A stretch of DNA of 15,507 bases from Dehalococcoidia bacterium (GCA_009838385.1 VXRS01000133.1:1-15507); one strand, 5' to 3'; positions 1 through 6,387 are shown, counted from the first letter of the stretch. Numbers and translations are program-made. The notes: generated by a model not told the origin, from the sequence alone.

Positions 1-595
1 GGCCATCGGTGAGGCCCTGGTCGTAGAGGAACTCGTGCAGGTCGTCGCCGGCGCCGATGTCGATGCGCCGGGCGCGGAGGGGGCTGCCCTCGGCTTCAGC
101 GGCGAGCCGCTCGGCGATGCCGGGCTCCACCGATCGGGAGCCGCAACCGGGGCGGGAATCCGGGTACTCGTCCCAGCCCGGGTCGGGGACGTCAACGCCC
201 GCGATCCCGGCGAGGTCGCCGAAGAGGTCCTGCCAGTCCTCGCGGCCAAAGCCGATGAAGCGCTTCTGCTCAGCGCCGTCGGGGCCGGTGAGGATGAGGG
301 TGGGGACGGTGTCGAGGTCGTAGGCGTAGGAGGTGTGCAGGGCGCTGTCGTCGAGCATGGGGGCGGTGAGGGCGTGGCGGTCGACGAGGACGGCGTTGCC
401 CTCGGCTTCCTGGCCGATGGCGAGCACGTCGACGGCCTCGCCGAAGGCCTCGTGGGCGGCCTGGATGAGGGGCATGGAGAGACCGCAGGTGGGGCAATCC
501 TCCTTCACGAAGGCGAGGAGGGAGGGGCGGCCGGAGGGGAAGGCGCGCTCGCGCCCATCGCCGTCGGTGAGGGTGAAGGCCGGAAGCTCGGACAT
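1..595 (-). CDS. thioredoxin-fold protein with C-terminal extension, partial
   Basis: The frame starts with ATG at 595-593 and stays open to the window edge, giving about 198 residues of a longer protein. Residues 1-130 look like a TlpA/AhpC-type thioredoxin fold. There is a CPTC redox motif at C34-C37 after a hydrophobic strand, and a TVPT segment with the likely cis-proline at P98. No signal peptide is visible, so a cytosolic thiol-disulfide or peroxidase-like role is inferred. From about residue 130 the sequence leaves the thioredoxin fold, is rich in Asp, Gly and Pro, and ends in a stretch reading HEFLYDQGLTDG before the edge, suggesting a second domain. A Shine-Dalgarno AGGGGAG (minus strand, 607-601) lies 5 nt before the ATG. 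It is divergent from the PPOX gene. The reductase-fold call is firm; its substrate and the second domain are unknown. Confidence 0.8.
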   Translation of the reverse strand, partial: MSELPAFTLTDGDGRERAFPSGRPSLLAFVKEDCPTCGLSMPLIQAAHEAFGEAVDVLAIGQEAEGNAVLVDRHALTAPMLDDSALHTSYAYDLDTVPTLILTGPDGAEQKRFIGFGREDWQDLFGDLAGIAGVDVPDPGWDEYPDSRPGCGSRSVEPGIAERLAAEAEGSPLRARRIDIGAGDDLHEFLYDQGLTDG

Positions 596-622
596 GGGGT
601 CTCCCCTGCTGAGGTGCGGGCC

Positions 623-628
623 ATTGTA
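623..628 (-). promoter_or_regulatory. -10 element for the thioredoxin-fold gene
   Basis: On the minus strand this reads TACAAT, a 5/6 match to the sigma-70 -10 box, 27 nt upstream of the ATG. No good -35 hexamer is seen at the usual distance, so the assignment rests on the -10 box and the position in a divergent intergenic region. Confidence 0.4.
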
Positions 629-645
629 GGGCGGCGGCCTGCCGC

Positions 646-674
646 GTGACCCGCGCCCGTGCGTTCGGGAGAAT
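646..674 (+). promoter_or_regulatory. candidate promoter for the PPOX-bcp-ggt block
   Basis: GTGACC at 646-651 and GAGAAT at 669-674 are separated by 17 bp, each matching 4 of 6 consensus positions. The site faces right and ends 27 nt before the proposed start of the PPOX gene. It is plausible but weak. Confidence 0.35.
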
Positions 675-687
675 AGGGCCACCAAAC

Positions 688-695
688 AAGAGGAG
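688..695 (+). promoter_or_regulatory. ribosome binding site choosing the PPOX start
   Basis: AAGAGGAG directly abuts an ATG at 696 but sits 6 nt before a second in-frame ATG at 702. Normal spacing therefore favours 702 as the true start. Confidence 0.6.
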
Positions 696-701
696 ATGCG
701 G

Positions 702-1109
702 ATGATCGGGACGGAGGCGTTCGACCGGTTCGTGAGCGAGAACCGCTGGGCCGTGATCACAACGGTGCGGAAGAGCGGGCAGCCGAGCAGCTCGGTGGTG
801 GCGTACGCACGCGAGGGTGACACCCTGGTCGTGAGCACGACCGCGCCGACGCTGAAGGTGAAGACACTGGAGAACGACCCGCGGGTCACGATCACGGTGT
901 TCAACGATGCAGCGCCCTTCAACTTCGTGACGGTCGAGGGACGGTGCGAGATCGAACGCGAGGGGCTGGAGCACGCCACGCACCTCGTCTTCGAGAACAT
1001 CAAGGGGTCCGGCTTCACCGAGCCGGAGGACCTGCCCGCCTGGCTGGAGGCGCAGCGGCGCGTGATCCTGCGGATCCACGCGGAGCGCGTCTCGGGCGTG
1101 ATTCGCTAG
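702..1109 (+). CDS. PPOX-class (pyridoxamine 5'-phosphate oxidase fold) oxidoreductase
   Basis: A 135-residue protein with the split beta-barrel of the PPOX family, most like the small F420-dependent subgroup typified by Rv1155. It opens with the usual helix (FDRFVSENRWAVITTVRKSG) and continues with the S-S-V-V-A-Y strand, a V-S-T-T-A segment and K-V-K-T-L-E-N-D-P-R-V, the block that binds the cofactor phosphate in this family. Such proteins form dimers that bind FMN or F420 and reduce small substrates; neither cofactor nor substrate can be settled here. Start 702 is preferred over 696 on ribosome-binding-site spacing. The peroxiredoxin gene begins 25 nt downstream, so the two are probably co-transcribed. 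Confidence 0.85.
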   Translation: MIGTEAFDRFVSENRWAVITTVRKSGQPSSSVVAYAREGDTLVVSTTAPTLKVKTLENDPRVTITVFNDAAPFNFVTVEGRCEIEREGLEHATHLVFENIKGSGFTEPEDLPAWLEAQRRVILRIHAERVSGVIR

Positions 1110-1134
1110 GCGAGCGGCGACACAGGAGGAAGCG

Positions 1135-1605
1135 ATGTCGATCACATTGGAAGCGGGCGACACGGCCCCGGACTTCGAGCTGCAGGACCAGGACGGCAAG
1201 ACCCACCGCCTGCAGGACTATCGCGGGAAGACGGTGGTGCTGTACTTCTACCCGCGCGACAACACGCCGGGGTGCACCAAGCAGGCCTGCGAATTCCGCG
1301 ACAGGCACGCGGAGATCGGAGAGGAGGGCGCGGTCGTCCTCGGCGTGTCGGCCGACAGCGCAGCCTCGCATACGAAGTTCCGGGAGAAGCACGACCTGCC
1401 CTTCCCGCTGCTCGTGGACGAGGATACGGAGGTCTCGACCGAGTATGGAGCGTGGGGCGAGAAGACCCTGTACGGGCGCAAGAGCATCGGCATGACGCGC
1501 TCGACGTTCGTGATCGGGCCGGACGGCGTACTGACGAAGGTCTGGAAGCGGGCACGGGCAGTCGGGAACGCCGGCGCCGTGCTGAAGCTGTTGCGGGAAG
1601 GATAG
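1135..1605 (+). CDS. bcp: thioredoxin-dependent peroxiredoxin, Bcp/PrxQ type
   Basis: A 156-residue peroxiredoxin of the usual Bcp length. The APDFELQDQDGK opening is followed by the peroxidatic motif TPGCT with C47. C52 lies five residues on, as in two-cysteine Bcp enzymes that form an intramolecular disulfide. R122 in the GMTRSTFVI segment is the conserved active-site arginine. The enzyme reduces hydrogen peroxide and organic hydroperoxides in the cytosol and is recycled by thioredoxin. AGGAGG at 1124-1129 is 5 nt before the ATG. It lies between the PPOX gene (25 nt) and the gamma-glutamyltransferase gene (16 nt), so an operon is likely. Together with the divergent thioredoxin-fold gene this gives the left end a thiol-redox flavour. 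Confidence 0.95.
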   Translation: MSITLEAGDTAPDFELQDQDGKTHRLQDYRGKTVVLYFYPRDNTPGCTKQACEFRDRHAEIGEEGAVVLGVSADSAASHTKFREKHDLPFPLLVDEDTEVSTEYGAWGEKTLYGRKSIGMTRSTFVIGPDGVLTKVWKRARAVGNAGAVLKLLREG

Positions 1606-1621
1606 GCCGGAGAGGAAGCAC

Positions 1622-3223
1622 ATGACGGATCAGCCTGCTGGCGGTGGACGCGAGGGCGTCGAAGGCGTCGCGGGGGGCGACGGCCCCCGGCGCGGGGCGC
1701 TGCGGGGCTCCGGCACGTGCGTTGTCGCCGACCACCCGCTGGCGGCTGCAGCTGGCCAGCGGGCGCTGCACGACGGCGGCAGCGCCGCCGACGCGGCGGT
1801 CGCGATGGCGGCGGTGCTCACGGTGACGCAGCCGTTCATGAGCCACCTCGGCGGCGACTCGTTCGCGACGGTTTACGACGCCGCCACGGGCGCGGTCGAA
1901 GCGCTGAACAGCTCGGGCCCGGCGCCGGCCAGCGCGGACGCGGCGGCGTACCGGGAGCTGGGCGGCATTCCCGACACGGGCGCCCTGGCGGTGACGGTAC
2001 CGGGGTGCGTGGCAGGGTGGGGCGCGCTGCACGAGCGGTACGGGAAGCTGCCCTGGTCACGCGTGCTGGAGGACGCGGAGCAGGTCGCGCGGGAAGGGTT
2101 CCCCGCCTCGCGGGCGCTGGCGCGGGCGGTGAGCGTGGGGCGGGAGCGCGTCTACCCCGCGGGAGCGTTCAAGGAGACGTTCGGGCATGTGCATGGGGAT
2201 GGGGGACAGCACGTCGTCCAGCCTGAACTTGCGGCCACATTGCGCGCGCTGGCGGAGGGCGGGGCGGCGGCGTTCTACGGGGGCGACCTCGCGGATGCGT
2301 GCCTGGCCACGCTGAACGGGCTCGGGGCGGCGTTCACACAGGACGACTGGCGCGCGCCAGCCGAGTGGGTGAAGCCGCTTTCGGTCGAGTTCGGAGGGAT
2401 GCTCGTGCACACGCAGCCGCCGCCTTCGCGAGGGCTTGTGACGATGCTGGCGCTGCGGCGTCTCGCGCGTTCGGAAGGCGGTATCGGGACGCAGGTCGAA
2501 GCGCTGGCGGAGGCGTTCTCGGCGGTCGATGCGGAGGCGGGGGATCCGCGGGTCACGGGCTTCGACGCGGCCGCGCTGCTGCGCGCGGGCGGGGCGCCCG
2601 CACAAGCGGGCATGGCGAGCGGAGGGGACGGCGACACGACGGCGCTCCTGGCGATCGACGCGGAGGGGAACGCGGTCTCGCTGATCCAGTCGGTGTTCTC
2701 GGCCTGGGGCAGCGGCGTGCTGTCGGCGAGCACCGGCGTCGTGTTCAACAACCGCATGCGGGGCTTCAGCCTCGAGGAGGGGCACCCGAACGAGCTGGCA
2801 GGCGGGAAGCGCCCCATGCACACGCTGCACAACTACCTCGTCACGTCGATCCCCGACCTGCCGCTCGCGGGAGAGGCCTCCGGGCCCCGGGACGGGGAGC
2901 TAATCGCCGTCGGGGGGACGCCGGGAGCGCACCGGCAGCCGCAGACGAACGTGCAGGTACTGGACGCCGTGCTGCGCCGGGGCGCCGACCCGCAGGACGC
3001 GCTCGACGCGGCCCGCTGGGCGCTCGACACGGACGGCTCGCTGTACGCGGAGTCGCGCACACCGGACAGCCTGGGGGACGCGCTACGAGCCGAGGGGCTC
3101 GCGTTCGAACCGCTGGCGGCGTGGGACGGGTGGACGGGGCGGGCCTGTCTGGCCGTGCTGACGGGAGGGGGCATCGCCGCCGCCCACGACTTACGGGGCG
3201 AGGGACTCGCAATCGTCGGCTGA
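1622..3223 (+). CDS. ggt: gamma-glutamyltransferase family protein (Ntn hydrolase)
   Basis: A 533-residue gamma-glutamyltranspeptidase-family protein, made as a precursor that cleaves itself before a threonine. The N-terminal half has the family block ADHPLAAAAGQRALHDGGSA and the TQPFMSHLGGDSF strand. The cleavage site and nucleophile are most likely T339 in the GDGDTT motif, followed by AEGNAVSLIQS. The C-terminal GGTPGAHRQPQTNVQ segment matches the conserved Gly-rich loop. Characterised members hydrolyse or transfer the gamma-glutamyl group of glutathione, but several relatives act on other amides, so the substrate is uncertain. No signal peptide is visible, unlike periplasmic or secreted GGTs. 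Residues 1-28 are a Gly/Arg-rich extension before the core. AGAGG at 1611-1615, 6 nt before the ATG, supports the start. Confidence 0.9.
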   Translation: MTDQPAGGGREGVEGVAGGDGPRRGALRGSGTCVVADHPLAAAAGQRALHDGGSAADAAVAMAAVLTVTQPFMSHLGGDSFATVYDAATGAVEALNSSGPAPASADAAAYRELGGIPDTGALAVTVPGCVAGWGALHERYGKLPWSRVLEDAEQVAREGFPASRALARAVSVGRERVYPAGAFKETFGHVHGDGGQHVVQPELAATLRALAEGGAAAFYGGDLADACLATLNGLGAAFTQDDWRAPAEWVKPLSVEFGGMLVHTQPPPSRGLVTMLALRRLARSEGGIGTQVEALAEAFSAVDAEAGDPRVTGFDAAALLRAGGAPAQAGMASGGDGDTTALLAIDAEGNAVSLIQSVFSAWGSGVLSASTGVVFNNRMRGFSLEEGHPNELAGGKRPMHTLHNYLVTSIPDLPLAGEASGPRDGELIAVGGTPGAHRQPQTNVQVLDAVLRRGADPQDALDAARWALDTDGSLYAESRTPDSLGDALRAEGLAFEPLAAWDGWTGRACLAVLTGGGIAAAHDLRGEGLAIVG

Positions 3224-3236
3224 GCCAAAGGCAGCG

Positions 3237-3258
3237 CCGCCGTAGACTTCCGCGGCGG
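3237..3258 (+). promoter_or_regulatory. hairpin touching the ribosome binding site of the phosphotransferase gene
   Basis: CCGCCG (3237-3242) pairs perfectly with CGGCGG (3253-3258) around a 10-nt loop. The right arm includes the first two bases of the Shine-Dalgarno GGAGGG (3257-3262). There is no U-tract, so it is not a classical intrinsic terminator of the preceding gene. It may slow ribosome entry or simply reflect GC-rich sequence. Confidence 0.3.
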
Positions 3259-3268
3259 AGGGTACCCC

Positions 3269-4315
3269 ATGGAGGCTCAGCTTCAGCGATTCATTCAACA
3301 GAACCGCCCCGACGCCGAGTCGGTGCGGATCGAGGACTTCCAGCTACTGGCGGGGGGCTACTCGCAGGAGACGTACAGCGCCGACGCGATCGTCGAGAGC
3401 GGCGGGAGCACGGAGACGCTTCCGCTCATCATCCGTCGCGACCCGCCCCCGGACCAGGACATCCTGCCAACGGACCGGCGCCTGGAGTTCCAGATCACCC
3501 AGCGGGTGGGGGAGCAGACCGATATCCCGGTCGCGACCCCCTACCTCCTCGACGAGAAAGGAGAGTCGCTGGATCGACCAGCAATGGTGATCGAGCGACT
3601 GCGGGGAAGCGCCGACCTGACCCCCCTGTTCGCACCCGGCAACGAGGACGAGCTCGAAGCGGTGGCGACTGACTTCTGCGAACGGATCGCGGAGTTGCAC
3701 GCAACCTCGCTCGACAGCCTCGACCCGGAAAGGGACTTCCGCGACGCGCGACGGGTAGGGATCGATGCCTCGAGCTGGGAGTCGTACATGACGACTTCGA
3801 TGGAGTTCTTCGTCGAGAGTTACAAGCAGATCGCCTTCGACCCGCTGCCGGTCTTCTTCGACATGTACGCGAGTCTCCCGAACCGGCTGCCGAAGCCAGT
3901 CCCGCTGTCGATGTGCCACGGGGACTACCAGCCTTCGAATTTCCTGTACGAAGACGGCCGCATCACGGGCGTGATCGACTGGGAGGCGGCCCACGTGGGC
4001 GACCCTCGCGAGGACATCGGCTGGCTGTACCAGCTCTCCCGCATCACCGGCTTCGACCTCGCCGAGAGCGTGAAGGCGGACGGCGGCTTCCTGCAGCATT
4101 ACACGAAGCTGAGCGGTATCCCCGTGACGGAAGAGGATGTGGGCTTCTTCCAGGTGTTCTCGTCGGCGGCACTTGCGGCCCCGATTTTGGACGCGGTACG
4201 GCGGGGGCTCGACGGGGAGGCGAAGAACTTCCTCAGCACCTACATGCTGCAACCGCTGGTCTCCGCGCAGCCCGGCTATTGCATGATTCTCGGATACCCC
4301 GAGGCGGAGGAGTAG
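3269..4315 (+). CDS. APH-fold phosphotransferase family protein (LvaA/ACAD10-11-like)
   Basis: A 348-residue protein-kinase-like phosphotransferase of the APH family. The N-lobe shows a Gly-rich LLAGGYSQETY loop and an IIRRDPPP strand with a candidate ATP-contacting basic residue. The C-lobe has the catalytic loop HGDYQPSN (H217, D219, N224) and the metal-binding DWE (D237). The loop sequence and overall length resemble the acyl-CoA-dehydrogenase-associated branch (ACAD10/11 N-terminal domains, Pseudomonas LvaA) more than antibiotic kinases. Those relatives phosphorylate the hydroxyl of 4-hydroxyacyl-CoA; a similar role here is inference. GGAGGG 6 nt before the ATG fixes the start. A small helical gene follows after only 5 nt, as in LvaA-LvaB. 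No acyl-CoA dehydrogenase is in the window. Confidence 0.85.
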   Translation: MEAQLQRFIQQNRPDAESVRIEDFQLLAGGYSQETYSADAIVESGGSTETLPLIIRRDPPPDQDILPTDRRLEFQITQRVGEQTDIPVATPYLLDEKGESLDRPAMVIERLRGSADLTPLFAPGNEDELEAVATDFCERIAELHATSLDSLDPERDFRDARRVGIDASSWESYMTTSMEFFVESYKQIAFDPLPVFFDMYASLPNRLPKPVPLSMCHGDYQPSNFLYEDGRITGVIDWEAAHVGDPREDIGWLYQLSRITGFDLAESVKADGGFLQHYTKLSGIPVTEEDVGFFQVFSSAALAAPILDAVRRGLDGEAKNFLSTYMLQPLVSAQPGYCMILGYPEAEE

Positions 4316-4320
4316 ATCCC

Positions 4321-4833
4321 ATGTTCACGAATCCAAGTTCGGCACGGGTCCTGGAGCTGATCCGCGAGAGCCTCGACCGTGACGTGATGCCGGAGCTGCA
4401 GACGAACGCCGCGAAGGTCACCGTGCAGATGATCCAGCAGATGCTGGTCTCGGTTGAGCGGCGGCTGCCGGTCGAGCAGCAGTGGATGGCGGACGAGTGC
4501 AACCGCATGTCGCGGGTGCTGGGCGAGGCCGCCTCGGCGGCGGCGTCACGCGACGGCGAGGCGGCAGCATCGCTGCGGGCCATCGGCGAGCGTGCGGCGG
4601 GCGCTCCGGAGTTCCCGGACGTGCCCGCGTTCGCGTCGATCAGCGAAAGCTACGGGGAGCTGAGCGAGCTCCTGACGGAGGCGCTCGGGCACCTGCACAA
4701 GCTCGACGGCGAGGGCTGGGAGCAGGCGCCGGACCTGATCCAGAAGCTGCGGGCCTACCTGCAGCTGCGCATCAACCGCGACATGGCGGGCATCTTCGCG
4801 ATGGACGCGGGAGGGCTGCTGGGCCGCGGCTAG
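4321..4833 (+). CDS. small all-helical protein paired with the phosphotransferase
   Basis: A 170-residue protein beginning MFTNPSSARVLELIRES. I do not recognise it with certainty. It is predicted to be almost wholly alpha-helical, with no membrane segment or cysteine motif. An Ala/Glu-rich middle (residues 65-95) is followed by LLTEALGHLHKL and a C-terminal YLQLRINRDM helix. The ATG lies 5 nt after the phosphotransferase stop, so translation is probably coupled. In Pseudomonas putida the phosphotransferase LvaA needs a small partner, LvaB (DUF6285), encoded beside it. The N-terminal pattern (PSSARVLELIRESLDRDV) and the position fit such a partner, but this protein is longer than LvaB as I recall it. 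The function is therefore inferred mainly from context. Confidence 0.75.
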   Translation: MFTNPSSARVLELIRESLDRDVMPELQTNAAKVTVQMIQQMLVSVERRLPVEQQWMADECNRMSRVLGEAASAAASRDGEAAASLRAIGERAAGAPEFPDVPAFASISESYGELSELLTEALGHLHKLDGEGWEQAPDLIQKLRAYLQLRINRDMAGIFAMDAGGLLGRG

Positions 4834-4868
4834 CCCCTCCGGCGAGCGTGTGCGGCCCAAGGGTGCGA

Positions 4869-4884
4869 CGATCGGGAACGATCG
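4869..4884 (+). repeat. hairpin with GGAA loop before the PTPS gene
   Basis: CGATCG at 4869-4874 and 4879-4884 flank GGAA, giving a perfect 6-bp stem closed by a GNRA tetraloop. It ends 6 nt before the Shine-Dalgarno GGAGG (4891-4895). No U-tract follows. It could be a 5'-leader structure or mRNA-stabilising hairpin; no known riboswitch is recognised. Confidence 0.35.
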
Positions 4885-4902
4885 CCACCTGGAGGCCGCA
4901 TC

Positions 4903-5385
4903 ATGACCGTCACCCGCCGCGTTACCGTCGAACGCAACCGGCTGCGCTTCGCCGCCGCCCACTTCGCCACGTTCCTGGGAGAGTGCGAGCCCCTGCACGG
5001 GCACAACTACGACGTGATGGTCGACGTCGAGGGCGAGCTCACGGAGGACTCGTGGGTGTGGGACTTCGGCGACCTGAAACGCCTGACAAAGGGGATCGCC
5101 GACGAGCTCGACCACAAGTTCGTGCTGCAGCTCGAGAGCCGCATGCTGACCATCGTGGAGGGCAAAGACGACTGGGAGATCTCGTACGAGGACCAGCGGT
5201 ACGTTTTCCCGAAGTCGGACGTGGCGGCCCTGCCGATCGACAACTCAACGGCGGAGCGGCTGGCGGAGTGGTTCGCGGGACGCCTGCGGGCAGCGCTGAC
5301 GGAGCACGGAGCGTCCAACATCAAGCGGCTGACGGTCGGCATCGAGGAAATGCCGGGACAGGCCGGTTGGTATACTGCCGAGTAG
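4903..5385 (+). CDS. queD: 6-carboxytetrahydropterin / 6-pyruvoyl-tetrahydropterin synthase family protein
   Basis: A 160-residue T-fold enzyme of the PTPS/QueD family. The zinc ligands are H20 (AAAHF), H32 and H34 (LHGHNY). The catalytic cysteine C28 precedes LHGH with the same spacing as in E. coli QueD. The proton-relay pair D70-H71 is in LDHKF, and E149 in the GIEEMP segment is the likely pterin-anchoring glutamate. The expected reaction starts from dihydroneopterin triphosphate, making 6-carboxy- or 6-pyruvoyl-tetrahydropterin. Residues about 86-110 form an insertion (around EDQRYVFPKSD) absent from the 120-residue E. coli enzyme, so it may be a separate subfamily. No queC, queE, queF or folE is nearby, so a queuosine role is not shown. 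GGAGG sits 7 nt before the ATG. A cysteine-rich gene follows after 36 nt. Confidence 0.88.
   Translation: MTVTRRVTVERNRLRFAAAHFATFLGECEPLHGHNYDVMVDVEGELTEDSWVWDFGDLKRLTKGIADELDHKFVLQLESRMLTIVEGKDDWEISYEDQRYVFPKSDVAALPIDNSTAERLAEWFAGRLRAALTEHGASNIKRLTVGIEEMPGQAGWYTAE
5368..5376 (+). promoter_or_regulatory. extended -10 element for the cysteine-rich gene
   Basis: TGGTATACT is an extended -10 motif (TGn plus a 5/6 -10 box) inside the last codons of the PTPS gene, 45 nt before the next start codon. It shares the TGnTATACT pattern of the tRNA-Gly promoter at 6125. No -35 hexamer is evident, which is common for extended -10 promoters. It could give the downstream gene its own expression. Confidence 0.4.
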
Positions 5386-5421
5386 GCTCACGAGGGACTC
5401 GGAGGGGATAGAGGGACGCTG

Positions 5422-5967
5422 ATGTCGGTGGACTGGGACAAGACGATCAACGAGATCCTGGCGGGCACGCTCGCCTGCCAGGCCTGTGAAGCGCTCGGCG
5501 ACGAGATGGTCGTGGGCTACACGCGCAGCGCGGAGGCGGCGGAGTTCGCGGCGCGCTGCCAGGACTGCACGGACAAGACCGACTGCGATGCGCGCAAGCT
5601 GGTGGTGGTGTGCGAGTTGTGCGCGGGACGCTATCGCGTGAACGGGCAGCTCATGACGGAGGCGGGCTGGATGGGCGTCCAACTGGACGAGTGCCGGCGC
5701 AACCTCGAGGAGTCGCTGGACTACCTCTCCACGTACTGGAAGGAAGAGGCGGAGGTCCAGTACGCGGACATGTCGCGGAAACTGGAAGAGGTGGACCCGG
5801 ACACGTTCCGGGAGGAGGACGGCTGGCGGGCGCGGATGGAGGAGGAGTACCTCCGCATCCATCGCTGGTTCCGCGACCACAACGTGCGCGTGCCCGACGC
5901 GGGCTGGCGCAGCCAGTACGTCGAGGACGTGGTGGCCCTCGGCTACACCTCCCGCCTCGGCGATTGA
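5422..5967 (+). CDS. cysteine-rich hypothetical protein
   Basis: A 181-residue protein of no family I recognise. The N-terminal third carries three CxxC pairs, C19-C22, C46-C49 and C64-C67, plus C55 and later C91. This arrangement suggests a zinc-binding or rubredoxin/zinc-ribbon-like domain, or less likely an iron-sulfur site. Residues 85-150 are highly charged and helical (RRNLEESLDYLSTYWKEEA and following), and the C-terminus contains RIHRWFRDHN. No signal peptide or membrane segment is seen. GAGGG (5411-5415) lies 6 nt before the ATG. It follows the PTPS-family gene by 36 nt on the same strand, so a shared pathway or partner role is possible but unproven. An extended -10 motif in the end of the PTPS gene may add a separate promoter. 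The next features downstream are tRNAs. Confidence 0.75.
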   Translation: MSVDWDKTINEILAGTLACQACEALGDEMVVGYTRSAEAAEFAARCQDCTDKTDCDARKLVVVCELCAGRYRVNGQLMTEAGWMGVQLDECRRNLEESLDYLSTYWKEEAEVQYADMSRKLEEVDPDTFREEDGWRARMEEEYLRIHRWFRDHNVRVPDAGWRSQYVEDVVALGYTSRLGD

Positions 5968-6105
5968 TTTTCTGGGCCGGCCAGACTGTGCCCGCCGGAC
6001 GCTAAACGCCGCGAGGGTGGACTCTGCGTGACGGCATCTCCGCCGGCCCGATCCAGTCGTCGCAACGGAACCAAGGGCGGCGATAGAAGCGTACCTGCAC
6101 GCGTC

Positions 6106-6133
6106 AGGACCTACGGGAAGCCTTTGCTATACT
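6106..6133 (+). promoter_or_regulatory. promoter of tRNA-Gly
   Basis: TATACT at 6128-6133, preceded by TG at 6125-6126, forms an extended -10 element 10 nt before the mature tRNA 5' end. A weak -35 (AGGACC, 6106-6111, 3/6) is 16 bp upstream. The position leaves room for only a very short 5' leader. Confidence 0.6.
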
Positions 6134-6143
6134 CGCTCAGCGC

Positions 6144-6218
6144 GCGGAAGTAGCTCAGTGGTAGAGCGCCTCCTTGCCAAGGAGGAGGTCGCGAGTTCGA
6201 CCCTCGTCTTCCGCTCCA
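6144..6218 (+). tRNA. tRNA-Gly (anticodon GCC)
   Basis: The acceptor stem GCGGAAG pairs with CTTCCGC (6208-6214), followed by discriminator U and encoded CCA (6216-6218). The anticodon stem CCTCC/GGAGG encloses the loop TTGCCAA with anticodon GCC at 6176-6178. The D-arm (AGCTCAGTGGTAGAGC) and the T-loop TTCGACC are canonical. It reads GGC and GGU glycine codons. Confidence 0.97.
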
Positions 6219-6242
6219 CCCTTCCCCAGCCGCGGTCCATCC

Positions 6243-6272
6243 TTGACCGGGCGCGCGCGACGGGTCTACGGT
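6243..6272 (+). promoter_or_regulatory. candidate promoter of tRNA-Leu and tRNA-Gln
   Basis: TTGACC (6243-6248, 5/6 match to the -35 box) and TACGGT (6267-6272, keeping TA and the last T) are 18 bp apart. The site ends 8 nt before tRNA-Leu. tRNA-Gln, 19 nt behind tRNA-Leu, would be co-transcribed. Confidence 0.45.
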
Positions 6273-6280
6273 CAGCAACA

Positions 6281-6368
6281 GCCGAAGTGGCGGAATTGGC
6301 AGACGCGACGGTCTCAAACACCGTTGGGCGCTAAGCCCGTGCCGGTTCGAGTCCGGCCTTCGGCACCA
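6281..6368 (+). tRNA. tRNA-Leu (anticodon CAA)
   Basis: An 88-nt class II tRNA. Acceptor GCCGAAG pairs with CTTCGGC (6358-6364), then discriminator A and encoded CCA. The anticodon stem ACGGT/ACCGT holds loop CTCAAAC with anticodon CAA at 6315-6317, reading UUG. The long variable arm has a GGGC/GCCC stem, as required for leucine tRNAs. Confidence 0.97.
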
Positions 6369-6387
6369 GCCTCACGCACCCGCGCTC

